Notes: generated by a model not told the origin, from the sequence alone. A DNA stretch of 64,000 nucleotides from Roseicella frigidaeris (GCF_003258945.1 NZ_QLIX01000003.1:356019-420018), one strand, 5' to 3'. Numbered from the stretch's first letter, positions 18,299 through 27,212 are shown. A program made the numbers and translations.

Positions 18299-19564
18299 TC
18301 AGGGCCGCGTCTGGCCGGTCCCCAGCACCAGGTAGCGATAGGTGCAGAGCTGCTCCAGCCCGACCGGCCCGCGGGCATGCAGCCGCCCCGTGGCGATGCC
18401 GATCTCGGCGCCGAAGCCGAACTCGCCGCCGTCGCAGAACTGGGTCGAGGCGTTCCACATCCCGACGGCCGAGGACAGGCCGGCGAGGAATTCCTCGGCC
18501 GCCGCCGCATCCTCGGTGACGATCGCCTCGGTGTGCTCCGAGCCATGGCGGCGGATGTGCTCGAGCGCCGCCGGCACGCCATCGACCACCGCGATGGAGA
18601 GCCGGGCATCCAGCCATTCGGTGGAGAAATCCGCCGCCGCCGCCGCGGGCAGCTCCGGGCAGATGGCCCGGGCCCGGTCATCGGCACGGAAGTCGCAGCC
18701 GAGCGCCCGCAGATCGGCGACCAGCACCGGCAGCAGGGCCGGGGCGACGGCCGCGTCGATCAGCAGCGTCTCGGTGGCGCCGCAGATGCCGGTGCGGCGC
18801 ATCTTGGCATTGGCGAGGAGGCGGCGCGCCATGGCGGGGTCGGCCGCCGCGTGGACATAGGTGTGGCAGAGCCCCTCGGCATGGGCGAGGACCGGCACCC
18901 GCGCCTCCTCCATCACCCGCGTCACCAGCCCCTTGCCGCCGCGCGGGATGATGAGGTCGAGCAGCCCGGCGCCGCGCAGCATGGCGCCGACGAAGGCGCG
19001 GTCGGCGGTGGGGGCGACCTGCACCGCCGCCTCCGGCAGCCCGGCGGCGCGCAGCCCCTCGGCGAGGCAGGCATGGATGGCGGCGGCGCTGCGCAGGCTC
19101 TCGCTGCCGCCGCGCAGGATCACCGCATTGCCGGATTTCAGGCAGAGGGCCGCGGCATCGGCGGTGACGTTCGGCCGGCTCTCGAAGATCATGCCGATGA
19201 CGCCGATGGGCTGGGCGACGCGGCGAATGCGCAGCCCGTTCGGCCGGCTCCATTCCGCCAGCGTCCGGCCGACCGGGTCGGGCAGCTCCGCCACCTCCTC
19301 CAGGCCGCGCGCCATCGCCTCGACCCGCGCGGGGGTGAGGGTCAGCCGGTCGCGATAGGCCGCGGAGAGGCCGGGGGCGCCAGCCAGGTCCTCGGCATTG
19401 GCGGCGAGGATCGCCCCCATCCGGGCGCGGAGCGCGGCGGCGGCGGCCCGCAGCGCGGCATCCTTCGCCGGTCGCGGCGCGCGCCCGAGCTGCTCCGCCG
19501 CGGCGCGGGCGGCGCGGGCGGCGGACTCGAACAGGCGGGCGATCTCGTCGGCGATGGCGTTCAT
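18299..19564 (-). CDS. proA: Glutamate-5-semialdehyde dehydrogenase (gamma-glutamyl phosphate reductase) ProA
   Basis: 421 residues from ATG 19564. Aldehyde-dehydrogenase-fold enzyme of proline synthesis, reducing gamma-glutamyl phosphate with NADPH. Motifs: RVAQPIGVIGMIFESRPNVT, LKSGNAVILRGGSE, LIIPRGGKGLV, and the catalytic Cys in RTGICGATETLL (about residue 261; most homologues have Asn after this Cys, here Gly). C-terminal STQFCDGGEFGFGAEIGI and HARGPVGLEQLCTYRY are family-typical. Length is normal. proB is not adjacent. Followed on the same strand, after the repeat-filled gap, by nadD. Confidence 0.96.
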   Translation of the reverse strand: MNAIADEIARLFESAARAARAAAEQLGRAPRPAKDAALRAAAAALRARMGAILAANAEDLAGAPGLSAAYRDRLTLTPARVEAMARGLEEVAELPDPVGRTLAEWSRPNGLRIRRVAQPIGVIGMIFESRPNVTADAAALCLKSGNAVILRGGSESLRSAAAIHACLAEGLRAAGLPEAAVQVAPTADRAFVGAMLRGAGLLDLIIPRGGKGLVTRVMEEARVPVLAHAEGLCHTYVHAAADPAMARRLLANAKMRRTGICGATETLLIDAAVAPALLPVLVADLRALGCDFRADDRARAICPELPAAAAADFSTEWLDARLSIAVVDGVPAALEHIRRHGSEHTEAIVTEDAAAAEEFLAGLSSAVGMWNASTQFCDGGEFGFGAEIGIATGRLHARGPVGLEQLCTYRYLVLGTGQTRP

Positions 19565-19767
19565 GATACGGCTCCTGCCGCCTCCATAGACCAGATCGGC
19601 CGGGGGCGGGAGCACCCGGGGCGCGGGCCCGCGCCGCCCGGCCCGCCGCTGCCCAGCCCGCCGCTGCCGCCCCGGCCGGCGCCGGCGGCATGCCTGCCCT
19701 GCCGGGGCCACCCTTGCCGCGCCCCCGGCCGGCGGCGATGATCGCGGCGGGAAACGCCTGAAGGCCG

Positions 19768-21000
19768 ATGCAGCAGCACCTCGATGGCGCCATGCGGCGC
19801 AACCTCTTCCTCCTCGCCTGCTGCCAGGCGATCGGCCAGTCCGGCAACACCATGATGTTCGCGGCGACCGCGATCTCGGTCGTCACCTTCTTCCCGGAGC
19901 GCGACCTCGCCACCCTGCCGGTGACGATGCAGCATCTCGGCGTCATGCTCTCGGTCTTCCCGGCCGGGCTGCTGATGCAGCGGATGGGGCGGCGCTTCGG
20001 CTTCCGGCTCGGCTCGCTGCTCGGCATGACCGGCGCGGCGACGGTCGGCCTCGGCCTCTACCATGCCAGCCTCGTCACCATGTGCATCGGCGGGCTGATC
20101 CTCGGCTATGCGGTGGCCAGCCTGCAGATGTACCGCTTCGCGGCGGTGGAGCTGGTGCCGTCGGATTGGCGGGCGCGGGCCATCTCCTGGGTCACCGCCG
20201 GCGGCGTGATCTCCGCCTTCCTCGGGCCGAGCCTGGTCAAGCTCACCTACCACCAGCTGGCGCCGCTCTATCTCGGCACCTATGCGGCCATGGTCGGGGT
20301 CCATCTCGCCGTCTTCACCATCATGTCCTTCATCCGCTTCCCGCCGATGCAGGCGCCGGGCGTCGCCGCGCCGGGGCAGGCGAGGGAGGCGGCCGACCCG
20401 CTGCCGCCGCGGCCGCTGCGCGAGATCGCGGCGCAGCCGCGCTTCATCGTCGCCGTCCTCTCGGCGATGACCGCCTTCGGCCTGATGTCCTTCCTGATGA
20501 GCGCCTCGCCCATCGCCATCGTCGCCTGCGGCCTGCCGCATACCGAGGCGCATCTGGTCATCATGCTGCATGTGCTGGGCATGTTCGTGCCGGCCTTCTT
20601 CACCGGCACGCTGATCAACCGCTTCGGCACCCTGCCGGTCATGGCGGCCGGCATCGCCATCCTGCTGCTCGGCATCGCCACCGGCATCGGCGGCGTCACG
20701 GAGTGGAATTTCCGCATCGCCCTGATGTTGAACGGCGTCGGCTGGAATTTCCTCTTCGTCGGCGCGACCACCATGGTGACCACCTGCTACCGCCCGAGCG
20801 AGCGCGGCAAGACCCAGGCGTTGAACGACTTCCTGGTCTTCGGCACCACGGCGAGCGCGAGCTTCCTCGCCGGCTTCCTGCACGAGCATCTCGGCTGGGC
20901 GCCGCTGAACTGGTACTCGATCGTCCTGCTGATGGTCGCGGTCTGCGCCCTGGGCTGGCTGCGGCTGCAGCAGCCGCTGGCCGCGCAGCGCCCGGCATGA
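19768..21000 (+). CDS. MFS transporter
   Basis: 410 residues with twelve predicted membrane segments and a long central cytoplasmic loop around residues 195-215. The family loop after helix 2 is GLLMQRMGRRFGFRLGSLLG (G-x-x-x-D/R-x-x-GRR type). The profile resembles YfcJ/arabinose-type MFS proteins without a clear substrate signature. It begins a three-gene operon with overlapping stop/start codons: MFS, truncated haemoglobin, Bug-type receptor. The start ATG 19768 follows a GAAGG-like site poorly; other in-frame ATGs at 19792 are possible. Confidence 0.85.
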   Translation: MQQHLDGAMRRNLFLLACCQAIGQSGNTMMFAATAISVVTFFPERDLATLPVTMQHLGVMLSVFPAGLLMQRMGRRFGFRLGSLLGMTGAATVGLGLYHASLVTMCIGGLILGYAVASLQMYRFAAVELVPSDWRARAISWVTAGGVISAFLGPSLVKLTYHQLAPLYLGTYAAMVGVHLAVFTIMSFIRFPPMQAPGVAAPGQAREAADPLPPRPLREIAAQPRFIVAVLSAMTAFGLMSFLMSASPIAIVACGLPHTEAHLVIMLHVLGMFVPAFFTGTLINRFGTLPVMAAGIAILLLGIATGIGGVTEWNFRIALMLNGVGWNFLFVGATTMVTTCYRPSERGKTQALNDFLVFGTTASASFLAGFLHEHLGWAPLNWYSIVLLMVAVCALGWLRLQQPLAAQRPA

Positions 21001-21395
21001 GCGAGGCGGCGGCGACGCCCTATGCGCGGATCGGCGGCGAGGCGGGGCTGCGCCGCTTCACCCGCCGCTTCTACGCCCTGATGGACAGCCTGCCGGAGGC
21101 GGCCGCCTGCCGCGCCCTCCATCCGGAGAGCCTGGCCGGCGCCGAGCAGAAGCTGTTCGAGTACCTCTCCGGCTGGCTCGGCGGGCCGCCGCTCTTCACC
21201 GACAAATACGGCCCGCCGATGCTGCGCCGGCGCCACCTGCACGCGCCTATCGCCGGGGCGGAGATCGAGGGCTGGCTCGCCTGCTTCCGCCGCGCCTGGG
21301 CGGAGGAGGTGGCGGACCCCACGCTCGGCCCGCTGGTGCTGCCGCAGGTCGAGGGGCTGGCCCGGCACATGCGCAACCGCGCGGAGGCGGCGTGA
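20997..21395 (+). CDS. Truncated haemoglobin (group II-like)
   Basis: 132 residues; the ATG overlaps the MFS stop (ATGA). Sequence order of a 2-on-2 globin: YARIGGEAGLRRFTRRFYALM (helices A/B with the B10 Tyr), HPESLAGAEQKLFEYLSGWLGGPPLF, KYGPPMLRRRHLHAPI (proximal His region), then GWLACFRRAWAEE with the Trp at G8 expected in group II. Such proteins bind O2 or NO and may protect against nitrosative stress, which would suit the nitrogen-oxide genes elsewhere in this window; that link is inference. Its stop overlaps the GTG of the next gene. Confidence 0.88.
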   Translation: MSEAAATPYARIGGEAGLRRFTRRFYALMDSLPEAAACRALHPESLAGAEQKLFEYLSGWLGGPPLFTDKYGPPMLRRRHLHAPIAGAEIEGWLACFRRAWAEEVADPTLGPLVLPQVEGLARHMRNRAEAA

Positions 21396-22462
21396 CCCCG
21401 CCCCCACCCTCACCCGGCGGCCCAGGCCGCCGCGCCCTGCTGGCGCTGGCCGGCCTCGCTTCGGGCCTGCCCGCCCTCGCCTTGCCCAGCCTGGCCCTGC
21501 CCACCCTGGCCCGGCCCGCCGCAGCGCAGCCGGGCGCGGCCCAGCCCGCCTGGCCGGCCCGGCCGATCCGGATCGTGGTGCCCTTCCCGCCCGGCCAGGC
21601 CACCGACATCATGGCCCGGCTGCTGGCGGAGCGGCTGGGCGAGCGGCTCGGCCAAGGGGCCGGGCAGGGTCTTGTCGTCGAGAATCGCGGCGGCGGCGCC
21701 AGCATCCCGGGCATGGAGGCGATCGCGCATGCCCCGGCGGATGGCTACACGCTCGGCATGGCCTCCTCCGGCCCGCTGGCGATCAACCCGGCCGTCATGG
21801 ACACGCTGCCCTATGACGTGGCGCGGGACTTCACGCCGATCGCGCTCGTCTTCACCACGCCGCTGGTCGCCGTCGCGCATCCGCGGCTCGGCATCGCCGG
21901 CCTGCCGGCGTTGATCGCCCGGGCGAAGACGGCGCCGGGCAGCATCGACTACGCCTCCGGCGGGCCGGGCAGCAGCCTGCACCTCGCCGCCGAGGCCTTC
22001 GCCCAGCGCGCCGGCATCCGGCTGACGCATATCCCCTATCGCGGCTCCGGCCCGGCCATGGCCGATCTCATCGCCGGCAACGTGACGCTGATGTTCGACA
22101 GCCTCGCCGCCGCCCTGCCGCATATCCGGGCCGGGCGGGTGCGCGCGCTCGGCGTCACCGCGCCGCAGCGCATGCCGCAGGCGCCCGAGATCCCGACCAT
22201 CGCCGAGGCGGCCGAGCTGCCCGGCTTCTCGGCCAATGGCTGGGCCGGGCTGATCGCGCCCGCCGGCCTGCCGGCGCCGATCGCCGGCCGCCTCGCCGAG
22301 GCGGTGCTGGCGCTGGTCCGCGACCGGGCCTTCGCGGCGCGGGTCGAGGAGCTGGGCGCCGTGGCGGCGCCGCTGCCGCCGGACGAGTTCGCCCGCTTCA
22401 TCGCCGAGGAGGTGACGCGCTGGCGCGCCGTGGCGCAGGCGGCGAATGTGAAGCTGGACTGA
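21392..22462 (+). CDS. Bug-family (tripartite tricarboxylate) substrate-binding protein
   Basis: 356 residues; GTG 21392 overlaps the globin stop. Signal peptide of ~50 residues with a twin-Arg start (GRRALLALAGLASGLPALAL), probably cut near PAAAQPG. Mature protein shows the Bug signature: PIRIVVPFPPGQATDIMARL near the start, VVENRGGG, YTLGMASSGPLAINP, and YRGSGPAMADLIAGNVTLMF. These periplasmic receptors bind carboxylates such as dicarboxylates or aromatic acids. No TctA/TctB membrane genes accompany it, as is common for the expanded Bug families. Confidence 0.92.
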   Translation: MTPPPPSPGGPGRRALLALAGLASGLPALALPSLALPTLARPAAAQPGAAQPAWPARPIRIVVPFPPGQATDIMARLLAERLGERLGQGAGQGLVVENRGGGASIPGMEAIAHAPADGYTLGMASSGPLAINPAVMDTLPYDVARDFTPIALVFTTPLVAVAHPRLGIAGLPALIARAKTAPGSIDYASGGPGSSLHLAAEAFAQRAGIRLTHIPYRGSGPAMADLIAGNVTLMFDSLAAALPHIRAGRVRALGVTAPQRMPQAPEIPTIAEAAELPGFSANGWAGLIAPAGLPAPIAGRLAEAVLALVRDRAFAARVEELGAVAAPLPPDEFARFIAEEVTRWRAVAQAANVKLD

Positions 22463-22490
22463 GGCCTGCCGCATGCCGGGCGCTCGACGT

Positions 22491-22690
22491 TCTGGCCCGC
22501 GGCCCGCAAGGCCGGGCGCCCGAACGGGCGCCGCGGCTCATGCCGCGCAGCCAGGCGAACCGGAGGTTTGCGCCTGGCGCCCAGACCATGATCCGTTCAC
22601 TCGGGTTCACGGACCATGGTCTGGGCCGTTGTTTGATCGCGTGATTCACGCTCTAAGGCGCAGGGTGGTGCAACCGGCCTGCGCTCGGTC
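22491..22690 (+). repeat. Family B repeat (B2) interrupted by a family C repeat (C2)
   Basis: 22491-22582 matches B1 (8168-8261): CTGGCCCGCGGCCCGCA, then GCGCCCGA-CGGGCGCCG, AGCCAGGCGAACC and GGAGGTTTGCGCC. At 22582-22655 a family C element intrudes (AGACCATGATCCG to ATCACGCTCTA, minus orientation). Family B sequence then resumes at about 22656 with GGCGCAGG and TGCGCTCGG-CTCAGG, matching 8263-8300. C2 lacks the inner palindrome of C1 and C3. The whole lies between the convergent Bug-receptor and Lrp-type genes. Confidence 0.78.
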
Positions 22691-23161
22691 TCAGGCGATG
22701 GGCAGGGCGCTGGAGCGCTTCACCTGCCCCAGCGCGAAGCTCGATTCGATGGAGGCGACGCTGTCGAGGCGCGTCAGCTTGTCCTTGAGGAAGCGCTCAT
22801 AGGCCTCGATGTCGCGCACGACGATGCGCAGCAGGTAGTCCCGCTGCCCGGTCATCAGGTAGCAATCCACCACCTCCGGCCAGCGGGCGACGCTGGCCTC
22901 GAAGCGGTCGAGCGCATCCTCCCGCTGCCGCTCCAGCTTCACCGAGGCGAAGACGCTCACCGGCAGCCCGACCCGCGCCTGGTCGATGACCGCGGCATAG
23001 CCGGTGATGATGCCGGCCGCCTCCAGCGCCCGGACGCGCCGCAGGCAGGGCGAGGGCGAGAGGCCGCAGCGCGCGGCGAGCTCCTGGATGGCCAGCCGCC
23101 CCTCCACCTGCAGGATGGCGATGATCCGCCGATCCGTCTCGTCCAGCGCCTTCTCGGCCAT
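22691..23161 (-). CDS. Lrp/AsnC-family transcriptional regulator
   Basis: 156 residues from ATG 23161. N-terminal winged helix: LDETDRRIIAILQVEGRLAI, with the recognition helix in LAARCGLSPSPCLRRVRALE, followed by the linker and an AsnC-type ligand domain (VASVKLERQ-like strand, CYLMTGQRDYLLRIVVRD, and LDSVASIESSFALGQVK). It is divergent from an AceE-like gene across a 126-base gap containing a perfect palindrome. This arrangement resembles mdeR/mdeB of Pseudomonas putida, where the regulator responds to methionine or 2-oxobutyrate metabolism. Likely activator or repressor of its neighbour and itself. Confidence 0.93.
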   Translation of the reverse strand: MAEKALDETDRRIIAILQVEGRLAIQELAARCGLSPSPCLRRVRALEAAGIITGYAAVIDQARVGLPVSVFASVKLERQREDALDRFEASVARWPEVVDCYLMTGQRDYLLRIVVRDIEAYERFLKDKLTRLDSVASIESSFALGQVKRSSALPIA

Positions 23162-23186
23162 GACCCACCCGAATCCCCATCTATTT

Positions 23187-23201
23187 TGGCAGAATCTGCC
23201 A
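23187..23201. promoter_or_regulatory. Candidate Lrp-type operator between divergent genes
   Basis: A perfect 15-base palindrome, TGGCAGAATCTGCCA (7-base arms around a single A), lies 25 bases from the regulator start and 86 bases before the dehydrogenase start. Size and symmetry fit Lrp/AsnC binding sites, and the location is the only shared control region of the pair. Binding is inferred, not shown. Confidence 0.5.
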
Positions 23202-23287
23202 CCGGGACGCTTCGGGACAATGCAATCCGACGAGAAACGCCCCAGATCGCGGCCTAGGATGCCCGCGAAGAAACAGGCAGGAACGTC

Positions 23288-25678
23288 ATGGCCCTCGACC
23301 GGCTGCGCGCCCTCACGGCGCTCGAGAAGAAGACCCTCTGGCTGGCGACCTGGATGATCCACAACGCCAACCACCTGCGGCCGAGCAGCGACGGGCTGAA
23401 GGTCGGCGGCCACCAGGCCTCCTCTGCCTCCATGGCGACGATCATGACCGCGCTCTACTTCGCGGCGCTGCGGCCGGAGGACCGGGTGGCGGTGAAGCCG
23501 CATGCCTCGCCGGTCTTCCACGCCATCAACTACCTGCTCGGCCGGCAGAGCCGGGAGCAGATGGAGGCCTTCCGCGGCTTCGGCGGCGCGCAATCCTACC
23601 CCTCCCGCACCAAGGACGGCGTCGAGGTGGATTTCTCCACCGGCTCGGTCGGGCTCGGCGTGGCGCAGACCCTCTTCTCCGCCCTGGTGCAGGACTATGT
23701 GCGCGCCAAGGGCTGGGGCGGCGACCGGCCGGTGGGGAAGATGGTCGCCCTCATCGGCGATGCCGAGATGGACGAGGGCAACATCTTCGAGGCGCTGACC
23801 GAGGGCTGGAAGCACGGGCTGCGCAATTGCTGGTGGGTGGTGGACTACAACCGCCAGAGCCTCGATGCCGTGGTGCGCGAGGGGCTGTGGTCGCGGCTGG
23901 AGGCCACCTTCCGCAATTTCGGCTGGGACGTCGTGGTGCTGCGGCATGGTCGGCTGCAGCAGGCGGCCTTCGCCGAGCCGGGCGGCGAGCGGCTGCGGGA
24001 CTGGATCGAGGCCTGCCCGAACCAGCTCTATTCGGCGCTGACCTTCCAGGGCGGCGCCGCTTGGCGGAAGCGGCTGCAGGACGAGCTCGGCGACCAGGGC
24101 GAGGTCTCGGCGCTGATCGCCCGCCGTTCCGACGCGGAGCTGGCGGCGCTGATGGGCAATCTCGGCGGCCACGACCTGGCGACCATGCTGGAGGCCTTCG
24201 AGGCGGCCCGGGCGCATGACCGGCCGGTCTGCTTCATCGCCTACACCATCAAGGGCTTCGGCCTGCCGCTGGCCGGGCACAAGGACAACCATGCCGGGCT
24301 GATGACCCCGGCGCAGCTCGAGGTGCTGCGCGGCGCCATGCAGGTGCGGGAGGGGCATGAATGGGAGCCCTTCGAGGGGCTCGACCTGCCCGCGGCCGAG
24401 CTGCGCGCCTTCCTCGACGCCGTGCCCTTCGCCCAGGGCGGGCCGCGCCGCCTCTCCGCCCCCGCCCTGCCGGTGCCGGAGGCGCTGCCGGTGCCCGCCC
24501 AGCCCGTCGCCTCCACGCAGCAGGGCTTCGGGCTGCTGATGCACGAGCTGGCGAAGTCCGACACCGCGCTGGCCCGGCGCATCGTCACCACCAGCCCCGA
24601 CGTCACCGTCTCCACCAATCTCGGCGCCTGGGTGAACCGCCGCGGCCTCTTCGCCCGCGAGGAGATGGCGGACCTGTTCCGGCGCGAGCGCATCCCCTCG
24701 ACCTTCAATTGGAGCTTCTCGCCCGACGGGCAGCACATGGAGCTCGGCATCGCCGAGATGAACCTCTTCCTCATGCTCTCGGCGCTCGGCCTCGCCCACA
24801 GCATCGAGGGCGAGCGGCTGATCCCGATCGGCACGCTCTACGACCCCTTCATCGAGCGCGGCCTCGATGCGCTGAACTATGCCTGCTACCAGGATGCCCG
24901 CTTCATCCTGGTCGCCACCCCCTCCGGCGTCACCCTGGCGCCCGAGGGCGGGGCGCATCAGTCGATCAAGACGCCGCTGATCGGCCTCTCCCAGGACGGG
25001 CTGGCGAGCTTCGAGCCGGCCTTCCTCGACGAGCTGGCGGTGGTGCTGCGCTTCGCCCTCGCGCATGTGCAGCGGGAGGAGGAGGCGCCGGCGGACTCGC
25101 TGCTGCAGGACGAGGCCGGCGGCTCGGTCTATCTGCGGCTCTCGACGCGCGCGCTCGAGCAGCCGCGGCGAGAGATGACGCCCGCCCTCGCCGCCGACAT
25201 CCTGCAGGGCGCCTATTGGCTGCGGCCGCCCGGGCCGAATGCCCAGATCGTCATCGCCTGCAGCGGCGCGGTGACGCCGGAGGCGATCCAGGCGGTGGGG
25301 CTGCTGGCCGAGGACCGGCGCGATGTCGGGCTGCTGGCCGTCACCTCGGCCGACCGGCTGCATGCCGGCTGGCTGGCGGCGCAGCGGCTGCGCGAGGCCG
25401 GGCAGCATGACGCCGTCTCGCATGTCGAGCGCCTGCTGGCGCCGCTGCCCAACCATTGCGCCCTGGTCACCGTGCTGGACGGCCACCCGGCCACGCTGAG
25501 CTGGCTCGGCTCGGTGCAGGGCCACCGGCAGCGGGCGCTCGGCGTGGAACGCTTCGGCCAGACCGGCACGATCCAGGACCTCTACGGCAAGCACGGGCTG
25601 GACGTGCGCGCCATCGTCGCCGCCGCGGCGGCGGTGGCGCCGGGCCGGCCGGTGCGGCATCTGCGCCGGGTGTCCTGA
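23288..25678 (+). CDS. AceE/MdeB-like 2-oxoacid dehydrogenase E1 (homodimeric transketolase type)
   Basis: 796 residues, shorter than AceE (~890). TPP-dependent E1 architecture: N-terminal HLRPSSDGLKVGGHQASSAS, the TPP/metal motif GDAEMDEGN followed by DYNRQSLD, then the pyrimidine domain with LFRRERIPSTFNWSFSPDG and HMELGIAEMNLFL (catalytic Glu), and a C-terminal transketolase domain. Close to P. putida MdeB, a 2-oxobutyrate dehydrogenase E1 next to an Lrp-type gene, as here. No E2 or E3 gene is adjacent, so it would have to use lipoyl components from elsewhere. ATG 23288 follows CAGGAACG. It converges on the DASS gene 28 bases downstream. Confidence 0.85.
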   Translation: MALDRLRALTALEKKTLWLATWMIHNANHLRPSSDGLKVGGHQASSASMATIMTALYFAALRPEDRVAVKPHASPVFHAINYLLGRQSREQMEAFRGFGGAQSYPSRTKDGVEVDFSTGSVGLGVAQTLFSALVQDYVRAKGWGGDRPVGKMVALIGDAEMDEGNIFEALTEGWKHGLRNCWWVVDYNRQSLDAVVREGLWSRLEATFRNFGWDVVVLRHGRLQQAAFAEPGGERLRDWIEACPNQLYSALTFQGGAAWRKRLQDELGDQGEVSALIARRSDAELAALMGNLGGHDLATMLEAFEAARAHDRPVCFIAYTIKGFGLPLAGHKDNHAGLMTPAQLEVLRGAMQVREGHEWEPFEGLDLPAAELRAFLDAVPFAQGGPRRLSAPALPVPEALPVPAQPVASTQQGFGLLMHELAKSDTALARRIVTTSPDVTVSTNLGAWVNRRGLFAREEMADLFRRERIPSTFNWSFSPDGQHMELGIAEMNLFLMLSALGLAHSIEGERLIPIGTLYDPFIERGLDALNYACYQDARFILVATPSGVTLAPEGGAHQSIKTPLIGLSQDGLASFEPAFLDELAVVLRFALAHVQREEEAPADSLLQDEAGGSVYLRLSTRALEQPRREMTPALAADILQGAYWLRPPGPNAQIVIACSGAVTPEAIQAVGLLAEDRRDVGLLAVTSADRLHAGWLAAQRLREAGQHDAVSHVERLLAPLPNHCALVTVLDGHPATLSWLGSVQGHRQRALGVERFGQTGTIQDLYGKHGLDVRAIVAAAAAVAPGRPVRHLRRVS

Positions 25679-25684
25679 GGGCGG

Positions 25685-25703
25685 GGCGGCGGCCGGCGCC
25701 GCC
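25685..25703. terminator. Hairpin between convergent genes
   Basis: GGCGGCG at 25685-25691 pairs with CGCCGCC at 25697-25703 around a GCCGG loop. It fills the 28-base gap between two convergent stop codons and could terminate both transcripts, though no T-run follows on either strand. Confidence 0.45.
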
Positions 25704-25706
25704 GCC

Positions 25707-27212
25707 TCACCAGTAGCCCAGCAGCTTCCACCACAGCCCGCCGAGCAGGGCGTAGAGCAGCAGCTCGCCGACGCACATCAGGAAGCCGACGCGCCACCAG
25801 GCGCCGAGCATGACATAGCCGCTGCCGAAGATGATCGGCGAGGTGCCCGTGGCGTAATGGGTCAGCGTCATCATGATGGTCGAGCCGGCGACCATCATGA
25901 GCAGGAACAGCCCGTGATAGCCGGGCGGCACGATCTGCACGCCGACGGTGAGGAAGGCGAGCATCATGGCGCTGATATGCGCGGTGGTGCTGGCGAAGAA
26001 GTAGTGCGAGAAGACGAAGAGCAGCACCAGCAGCGCCGCGGCCGCCTGCCAGCCGAGGCCGGCGGCGAGGATGCCGTCCCTGAGGCCGTTGGAGAACCAG
26101 GCGATCACGCCGGTCTTGTTGAGCTGCTCGGCCATCATCACCAGCGCGCCGAACCAGATCAGCGTGTCCCAGGCGCTCTTCTCCGACAGCACGTCGTCCC
26201 AGTCGATCGTGCCGGTGATGATGAGGGCGAAGAGGCCGACGAAGGCCACCGCCGTCGGGTCGAGGGTGAGGGCCGGCCCGAACAGCAGCGCCGGCAGGTT
26301 GGCCCAGAGCACCAGCAGCAACAGGAAGGTGCCGATCATCACCTTCTCGCTGGCGGTGACCGGCCCCATGCGCCGCAGCTCCGCCGTGGCGTACTCGACG
26401 GCATGCGGGGTGACGCGCATCTCGGGCGGCGATAGCCGGGCGATCGCCAGCGGCATCAGCACGAGGCAGGCGAGGCCCGGCACCAGCATGCACAGCGCCC
26501 AGGTGGTCCAGGTCAGGTGGAAGGTCTGGTTGGTCACCCTCGCAACGTAGTCGACCACCAGGGGATTGGGGGCGGTGGCGGTGACGAACATGCCGGAGGT
26601 GATGGTGTTGGCATGCATGTTCACCAGCGCCAGGTAGGTGCCGATCTTGCGCTCGGTGCCCTTGGCCGGATCGGAGTCGAAGGCCGTGGCGATCGAGCGC
26701 ATGATCGGATGCACGATGCCGCCGCCGCGCGCCGTGTTGCTCGGCGTGAAGGGCGCCAGCACCAGCTCGCAGATCGCCAGGCCGTAGCCGATGCCGATCG
26801 TCCGCCGGCCGAGCAGCGCGATGAAGATCAGGCCGATGCGGCTGCCGAGCCCGGTCTTCTTCAGGCCGCGCGAGATCAGGATCGCCACCACGATGAGCCA
26901 GATGAGCGGGTTGGCGAAGCTCGCCAGCGCATCGGCGACGGCGCCGCGGGAGGAGGTGGAGGTCACCTGCGACAGCGAGACGATCACGATCGCCATCATC
27001 GCCATGACGCCGATCGGCATCACCTTGAGGATGATGGCCAGGATCGTGGTCAGGAAGATGGCGACCAGCCCCCAGGCCTTGGGCGTGAGGCCTTCCGGCA
27101 CCGGCACGAGCAGCAGGGCGATCAAGAACAGGGTGGTGACGATCGCCGGCTTCAGCCGGAACGGCACGGCGCGGTCGAAATACAGCAATGTCGCCTTGAT
27201 GCGCTCGAACAT
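25707..27212 (-). CDS. DASS-family anion:Na+ symporter (dicarboxylate/2-oxoglutarate type)
   Basis: 501 residues from ATG 27212 (MFERIKATLLYFDRAVPFRL); the open frame runs further upstream but into non-conserved sequence. Eleven or so membrane segments. Signature features: APFTPSNTARGGGIVHPIMR (substrate-loop SNT motif), GMFVTATAPNPLVVDYVA, and in the second half FFASTTAHISAMMLAF and THYATGTSPIIFGSGYV. These SNT/TTS-type loops bind carboxylate and Na+ in the SLC13/DASS group. Possible substrates are malate, succinate or 2-oxoglutarate. It is divergent from the acetolactate-synthase-like gene. Confidence 0.93.
   Translation of the reverse strand: MFERIKATLLYFDRAVPFRLKPAIVTTLFLIALLLVPVPEGLTPKAWGLVAIFLTTILAIILKVMPIGVMAMMAIVIVSLSQVTSTSSRGAVADALASFANPLIWLIVVAILISRGLKKTGLGSRIGLIFIALLGRRTIGIGYGLAICELVLAPFTPSNTARGGGIVHPIMRSIATAFDSDPAKGTERKIGTYLALVNMHANTITSGMFVTATAPNPLVVDYVARVTNQTFHLTWTTWALCMLVPGLACLVLMPLAIARLSPPEMRVTPHAVEYATAELRRMGPVTASEKVMIGTFLLLLVLWANLPALLFGPALTLDPTAVAFVGLFALIITGTIDWDDVLSEKSAWDTLIWFGALVMMAEQLNKTGVIAWFSNGLRDGILAAGLGWQAAAALLVLLFVFSHYFFASTTAHISAMMLAFLTVGVQIVPPGYHGLFLLMMVAGSTIMMTLTHYATGTSPIIFGSGYVMLGAWWRVGFLMCVGELLLYALLGGLWWKLLGYW

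Noticed and set aside
23162..25660. Long minus-strand frame continuing upstream from the Lrp-type regulator across the AceE-like gene
   Set aside because: Only the last 156 residues match a family; the upstream part is antisense to a well-supported dehydrogenase and has shadow composition.
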